From assembly GCA_035578155.1 (NCBI GenBank), contig JAPWDM010000002.1, forward strand, positions 38,863,437 to 38,927,436: a stretch of DNA of 64,000 nucleotides. Direction: 5' to 3'. Shown here in pieces: positions 58,671-64,000 of the stretch (positions are counted from its first letter, which is position 1; the number at the start of each line of letters is the position of its first letter). Under the pieces are notes generated by a model. The model ran no database searches. It was not told the origin of the DNA and saw nothing but the letters and a program-made list of their open reading frames with translations. Source of the stretch: Brachynemurus nebulosus (Eukaryota; Arthropoda; Insecta; Neuroptera; Myrmeleontidae). The translations under genes and the position numbers were made by a program.

Positions 58671-59543
58671 TAATATTATTACTAATAATTAATATTACTC
58701 CAAAGTATACACGTACATATATTCTAAAATGAAATTTTGCCTGCAAGCATTATTTATTATTTTTAAAATGTGAAATGTGCAATATTGACAATAAGACAAT
58801 AAAAATGTATGGAAGTTTATTAAACTGTTTCAAAATGTTACTTTATATATGTTTAAAATTCAAATTTTAATTATTTAACGGTAATTTTTAATTTTGGTCA
58901 TCAAAATATGAAAATTCGTTTTAAATTTTGATAGAAAAATTATAAATTTTGTAACCTAAACGAATTTAATATTTTTGATGACATTATAAGAATGAAATGT
59001 TAATACATATTTTATTTTTCTTTAAATTTAAAGGTGAATTTTAATAATTTGACAGAATATTTTACACTTTTGCTATAAAAATGCCGAAATTCCACTGACA
59101 TTTGCTCTCTAATTATCATCATAAAAATCAACAATATAATTTTTAAAATTTTTAATATCCTCAACATGTTAGTAACAGTTACCTATATATATTTCTTACT
59201 TATGTACCTACATACTTAAGTCTACTTAAAAGTGCAATTATCCGTATACAAAAAAACTTTAAACGTAATTAAAAATTCATAATTAATTTTACAGTTAGAA
59301 AATATTGTTATTGTAATTAATTTCTTTTCAACAAATTATTACTTTTTTCTACGTTCGTTATAAGTGAACGTCGAACGAGTTGTAGTAGAAATGTAAAAGA
59401 ATCAAATCTATTAAAATTATTATTTTATTTCTACAATGATTTTTATTTTTTGAATTAACTGATTTCTGTTGCTGTTATTTCGAAAACAATAAAACTTAAA
59501 TGTTAAATTCCAGTCTTTTTAACACTTTTTATTTTAAAAAAGT
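58671..59543. other. AT-rich intergenic DNA
   Basis: No feature recognised. Confidence 0.5.
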
Positions 59544-59616
59544 TAGTAGAACGTGGTTTCGATCACGGACCTCTAGGTTATGGGTCCAACACACTTCCAC
59601 TGTGCCACTCGATTCT
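59544..59616 (-). pseudogene. tRNA-iMet pseudogene
   Basis: Minus-strand remnant of initiator tRNA with TGTGCCACTC-like acceptor/D-arm errors, anticodon arm TTGGACCCATAACCTAG, and a one-base deletion in the T stem (CGTGATCGAAACCACG). Several mismatches make it non-functional. Upstream sequence TGTGTGGGTCC is shared with the intact minus-strand gene. Confidence 0.8.
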
Positions 59617-60170
59617 GTACAGACTTCCTGTATTTTAAAATAGTCCGTCAGGAAATGTGTGGGTCCCAAGCTACAACATATAAAATTTAAATAATTTCCA
59701 AAATATATCCAAGTGAATTTAAAATAAATTTGTTTATTTTGTGTGATTATGTAACCAAAAATATGTTGTAATCAGATTTATGTAAGTAAAATTACATTTT
59801 TTTATGTAAAATATTCAACATAAAATTATTACTTATGCTAGATGTTGTCATCTTCATCATAGTCGTCTAAGGAGATACAGTTATTGACAAAATATACATT
59901 ACATTTTTGATAAGAAAATTAAATCACAGTTAAAAGAGTTAAAGATTTGCTGAAGATTTTAAAAAACACTATTATCAATTTAAAATTTTTACCAATAAGC
60001 AATAAAATGAATATGTAAAACGTTAACTTTTAAAATTTCAGTTCAACTTTGTTTTTAGCATTTTAATGACTGCACTGCAAATATTACAAGTAGAATGTAC
60101 AAGAGCTTGCAGTAAAGTAGTTGCATGTGTGGGAGTAGACACGGGTCCACGTTTTACATCTCATTTGAGT
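59617..60170. other. AT-rich DNA with duplicated tRNA flank
   Basis: 59830-59880 resembles, in reverse, the GATGATGAAGATGATTG stretch at 52951-52967, extending the tRNA-linked duplication. No gene. Confidence 0.4.
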
Positions 60171-60500
60171 CGCAACTAAGAGTTTGCCCGTGGATTTCTT
60201 GATGTCTCTTAAAAGCCCACATGATGGTTTATCTAAGACTATCAATGGTTTTAACATTTTAATTTATCTTCAATCTGTCTGGATGAAAAACAATCCAAAA
60301 ACTAGAACTTATGTACATAAGTTCTCACGGAACGTCGCAACTAAGTTTTTTTTTCGCCTATTGTTTAATGTCTCTTGAAAGCCCACATGATTGTCTATCT
60401 CAAACGATCAATGATTTCAACATTTTTTTATTAATATTCAACCTGTTTCGATTAAAAAAGTCAAATAAATAGGTTCTCATTAAACTTGAGATCCTGTTTT
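60171..60500 (+). repeat. Two tandem 165-bp units
   Basis: CGCAACTAAG at 60171 and about 60336 start two related units sharing ATGTCTCTTAAAAGCCCACA/ATGTCTCTTGAAAGCCCACA and TATCTCAAACGATCAATG-like phrases. A 64-codon frame over the first unit is chance. Element class unknown. Confidence 0.7.
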
Positions 60501-61579
60501 AGCCATGTTCCTATCATCCTATGGAACTCAAATTTTACGCACAATATCAGTTTGATTGATGGTTTAATCCATCACAAAATGATACTTATCCTCTGGCAGG
60601 CCATTTGCTATAGTGATCTCGGTAAACTCCTTTTCGAATTTATTGTAAACTTAACTACAGTTTGATTAGTCGCAGCTGATTTGCAAACAAATCATTTTGC
60701 AGCCAACGCAATCCAACCCCACAGACAAAAAGACTGCTCAACATAAAACGTTGTCGCCATCATTTACGGCTTTTTTTATACAGTGAATTTCCAATTTTTA
60801 AATGCTACGTGTTAAAAATAGTTTATGTGTCTTTTATTATTACTTCAAAGGAATATCAGAATATTGCTACCTACTTCAAAATTTTTCTGTTTGTTTACGT
60901 TTTTAATTAAGATTTTCATCGGTAGAAGTTGTAAGTTTACAAAAAATACAATAGTTTTCACTTGAGGTCCACTAGATATATAAGAGGTATCGAAATATTT
61001 TAACAATTTTTTTTTATATAAACATTGTTATCAAAGTTATCAAAGAGTGTTTAGTAACAAACCTTCCATTAAAACAGTAACTATCTTTTCCCTATATGTG
61101 ACGATTGTTTTGCCCGTAACTGTACATATCTATGTAGTATAAATAAGTATCTATGTAGATTTTTTTGTTAGAAGAAAAAATAATCGTGAAGAATTTTATT
61201 GTTATATTTTATAATAATATGAATCATTGCACAATATGTAAGCATAACGTTATTATCATAGATAGTTACGTTATGTTCACCATAAGACAGATAAATACAT
61301 TTTGATGCAACCATAGAGAAAAATTTAATATGTCTAGGTATGTAACTACCTTCTGAGCAAATAATGAAATTGTAATTTCTTCATCCGTATGGATGGTAGA
61401 AGCGTTGCCAAATACTATTTGGAAAAATAATGGTCATTGAATATTATTACTTTTTTAAAGCTGTCCCATTCGTTCATACAATTTTTGTGAAACTGCAAGA
61501 AACCTTTCAATTAATAATATCTATATCGTGTTCCGTTGGTGGAAGTGTTGGGTAATACTTACAAGTGTAAAAAGTGGTA
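60501..61579. other. AT-rich intergenic DNA
   Basis: No feature recognised. Confidence 0.5.
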
Positions 61580-62312
61580 AAGCGGCCTCTACACGCTCAA
61601 TAATATTGCACAAAATCTGAGATGGCACAATGTTATTGATCGTCTGTAGGTTATATTGAAGGTTTGTACAATATATTGTGCTGATCAAAAACAGTTTTAA
61701 ATATATTGTGCAATGAATGAATGTTGTAACGTCTGTAGGCTTTGCAAATATTATTGCGCAATATGACTTTATTTATTTAAGTTTCAATTTATTAATTGTT
61801 TTGTAATGCCATATTTGATGGCTATTCATTGAATCAGTTTGACTTATTAATTTAAAAAAGTAATTATTTGCTTATTTGCAACATCTTTATCACTTAATAT
61901 TTAAAATTAAACAATTGAATTATTCCTACATTCAATTTATTGTACAAATTTCTTTTACAAATTATTGAACTGTCGGAAGGGAAGTTCAATAAACTGCACA
62001 AGTTGATTGCACAATATTATTGAGCGTGTAGGGGTCCCTTAAGTTTGCTTTGTTTGTTATTCTGTAATGTCACATTTGATGGCTATTATTTGAACAAGTT
62101 TGAATTATTAATTTGCAAGAAAAATTATTTATTGCTTTGTAACATTTTTATCACTTAATATTTAAAATTAAACAACAGTTTAATTAAGTACAATTCCTAC
62201 ATTCAGTTTATTGCACAAATTTCTTTAACAAAATTATTGAACTGTCTGAAGGAAAGTTCAATAAATTGCACAAGTTGATTGCACAATATTATTGAGCGTG
62301 TAGGGGCCGCTT
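61580..62312. mobile_element. MITE with a tandemly duplicated right half
   Basis: Left end AAGCGGCCTCTACACGCTCA (61580) matches inverted ends at both 62010-62040 (GAGCGTGTAGGGGTCCCTT) and 62281-62312 (GAGCGTGTAGGGGCCGCTT). The ~272 bp before each right end are direct repeats of one another (TTTGATGGCTATTATTTG, TATCACTTAATATTTAAAAT). ATTGCACAATAT-type motifs recur throughout. Only the outer right end is a good match to the left. A TAA/TTAA edge is present but not decisive. Confidence 0.7.
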
Positions 62313-63291
62313 AAGAAATTAACACTTTACAGTCTGAGCACACCATATACGTGTGATGACCAGAACAACTGTGTATAAAGATCAGTGGTCAGATGCTATC
62401 ACGGACGAATAACATGAATCACATACCTACTCATAGTTCAACATAGCGTCAAAGTATTAAAAATATTGCCGACCTCTGGATTGTCCCTAACTTGAATTAG
62501 ATTTGTCCCTAAAAACAGAGTCGTAGAGAGAAATCAAGAGCCTCAGGGACAAATTATCTTGGGCCTCCGTTAAATATTAAAATTACCACTGATACCCAAA
62601 ATTAAGTAAGCGGGACTACTCTCGTCCGGTTAGCTTAAAAATATTCCTTTAAAACCTTTACAATCATACCCAAACAATTTTATGATGGGACTGACATTGT
62701 TGATTAAACATAACTTCAAATTAACATTGCTAAATTGTTATTCAAAATTTTAAAAGCGTTTTTTCCGAAACTATGTTTTTTAATTGGGCTTTGCAACAAA
62801 ACAGTTTTCAACAGATTGATTTAAAACTTGAACTGTAGCTCCTTAAATAGATTTTTTAAATCAAAATATCCAAATCGATCTTTTGATCGGCTGAATTGAT
62901 ATCGTTTGACTTATCTGGCACAAATCTTTTTTAAGGAAATATTTAAATAATTCTAAGAAAATATATAACTTTTATGAAAAAATTGCTAACAGAATGTGAG
63001 ATAAAAATAACATGGTTCTTACTAGTAAGAAGTTATTGGAAGAAAAAGAAATTAGGTTTTTTTTTGCTCTTTTTTTTTTTGCTCTACCTCCTAAATCAAA
63101 CTCCTAAACTAGCTGCTGTAGCTCCTAACCTATTTGGAAAAATTGGAAAATTTCAAAATAGTATTCGAGACGTTTAGTGTTTCTGCATAATTTATATAAT
63201 TTAACCGAAACTGTATCTCTCACCGTTTGCAACATACAGGCTAATTTATTAGAGACACCTGCATATGCTGTATATCGCACTCCTGACCACT
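62313..63291. other. AT-rich intergenic DNA
   Basis: CAGAGTCGTAGAGAGAAAT at 62511 resembles the hAT-like end at 46035. The 67-codon frame at 62974 spans T-rich runs. No gene. Confidence 0.45.
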
Positions 63292-64000
63292 CTATCGCTT
63301 TTTTTGTGGATTTTTGTTAATTTTTTCATTAAAAAATGACAATTTAGAGTAAGATGTAATATTTTTTATCCATATTTCAAGAGTTATTAACTTCCCATAG
63401 GAAGTTATTGTAATGGGTCCGATTTTACGAATTGCTAATTTTGACATATCTCCACGTTTCAAGGTCACTAGAATTCGAATCCATCGTTTTCGATGGATTC
63501 GGATTCTAGTGACATGGATCGATGGATGACACAGACATCCATCGATGTCTGTGTGTGCGTTCATTAGTTCGTTCGTTCGTTCATTAGTTCGTTCGTTCGC
63601 CCATTAGTTTGTTCGTTCGTTCGTTCGTGAATTTTTTTTCGACTCGCATATCTCGAGAATAAATGATGATATCAACTCCGGACTAATTTCATTAGGTGCG
63701 TAATCAAAAAATGGAGACCGGATAAAGTTTTTAGTAAATTCGGATTAGCGGGTTGTTTTTTGTGATAAAAAAACGGAATTAACTTTATTAACATAACATA
63801 GATTATATGGATTTTTTACCATGTCTTTATTATATAATGGCCTAAGGACCTTCTGTGATGTTAACGCCAGTAAATTACTGTAAAATTTAAAAACAAAAAT
63901 AAAATCTAAACGGAAAAACGAAATAAGAAACTTTTCGTGAAATATTTTTTGTCTCGTGTATCTTGAGAACAAATGATGTTATCGTTTGTTTGATAAGGGT
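63292..64000. repeat. Repeat cluster with hairpins and (GTTC)n
   Basis: TAGAATCCGAATCCATCG is inverted around 63470-63510 (ATCGTTTTCGAT tip), followed by a CAGACATCCATCGATGTCTG palindrome (63533-63552) and an imperfect (GTTC)n array at 63559-63630. ATCTCGAGAATAAATGATGA at 63650 is echoed by ATCTTGAGAACAAATGATG at 63960. The 90-codon minus frame (63292-63564) covers the hairpins and is not a gene. The block probably belongs to an interspersed repeat that runs off the window. Confidence 0.6.

Noticed and set aside
63292..63564. 90-codon minus-strand ORF
   Set aside because: It covers perfect hairpins and is bounded by (GTTC)n; sequence is a translation of repeat DNA.

Overview
This is a strongly AT-rich, gene-poor eukaryotic window, most likely from an insect or other arthropod. 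The evidence is intact eukaryotic initiator tRNA genes with internal Pol III promoters and T-run terminators, a tRNA-Gln(CTG) gene, candidate spliced exons, and a dense layer of DNA transposons of types common in arthropods (hAT, Tc1/mariner, Mutator-like, piggyBac-like, CACTA-like). I could not fix the order; nothing here is diagnostic. There is no bacterial-style operon, ribosome binding site, CRISPR array or long ORF. Most open frames of 60-100 codons are chance products of AT-rich or (TA)n sequence.

Layout. 1-12 kb: mostly low-complexity AT-rich DNA with short inverted-repeat transposons. These are MITEs at 1.65 and 7.8 kb, an interleaved inverted repeat at 3.56 kb, a pogo-like remnant at 5 kb, a Mutator-like MITE at 6.7 kb, and hAT elements at 8.8 and 9.9 kb with target duplications. 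12.6-14.5 kb: a hAT element with an 8-bp target duplication that carries tandem tRNA-derived cassettes. 16-24 kb: a transposon-in-transposon zone with two foldback-like elements built from ~120-bp subrepeats (each holding a nested TA-flanked element), a 1.25-kb element with a repeated CTAAGTCC motif, and a near-perfect 365-bp hairpin. 25-31 kb: a tRNA-derived SINE copy, MITEs, an LTR/PBS remnant (tRNA-Leu primer type) and a 1.86-kb inverted-repeat element containing a hammerhead-like motif. 37-45 kb: an RTE-like repeat, a Charlie-type hAT carrying an N-terminal transposase fragment, a CACTA-like element with seven copies of a 14-bp motif, a MITE embedded in a (TA)n tract, and a broken Tc1-like transposase. 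47-51 kb: two copies of a TTAA-flanked MITE; in one copy a (TA)n tract has expanded.

52-60 kb is the only part that looks functional for the host. It has two identical tRNA-iMet genes in inverted orientation, a tRNA-Gln, decayed copies of both, and on the minus strand at 56.5-57.2 kb a set of phase-compatible candidate exons for an unrecognised protein. The last 4 kb hold a tandemly duplicated MITE and simple repeats. Apart from the tRNAs I could name no intact gene. The main content is how repeats are assembled, nested and decaying.
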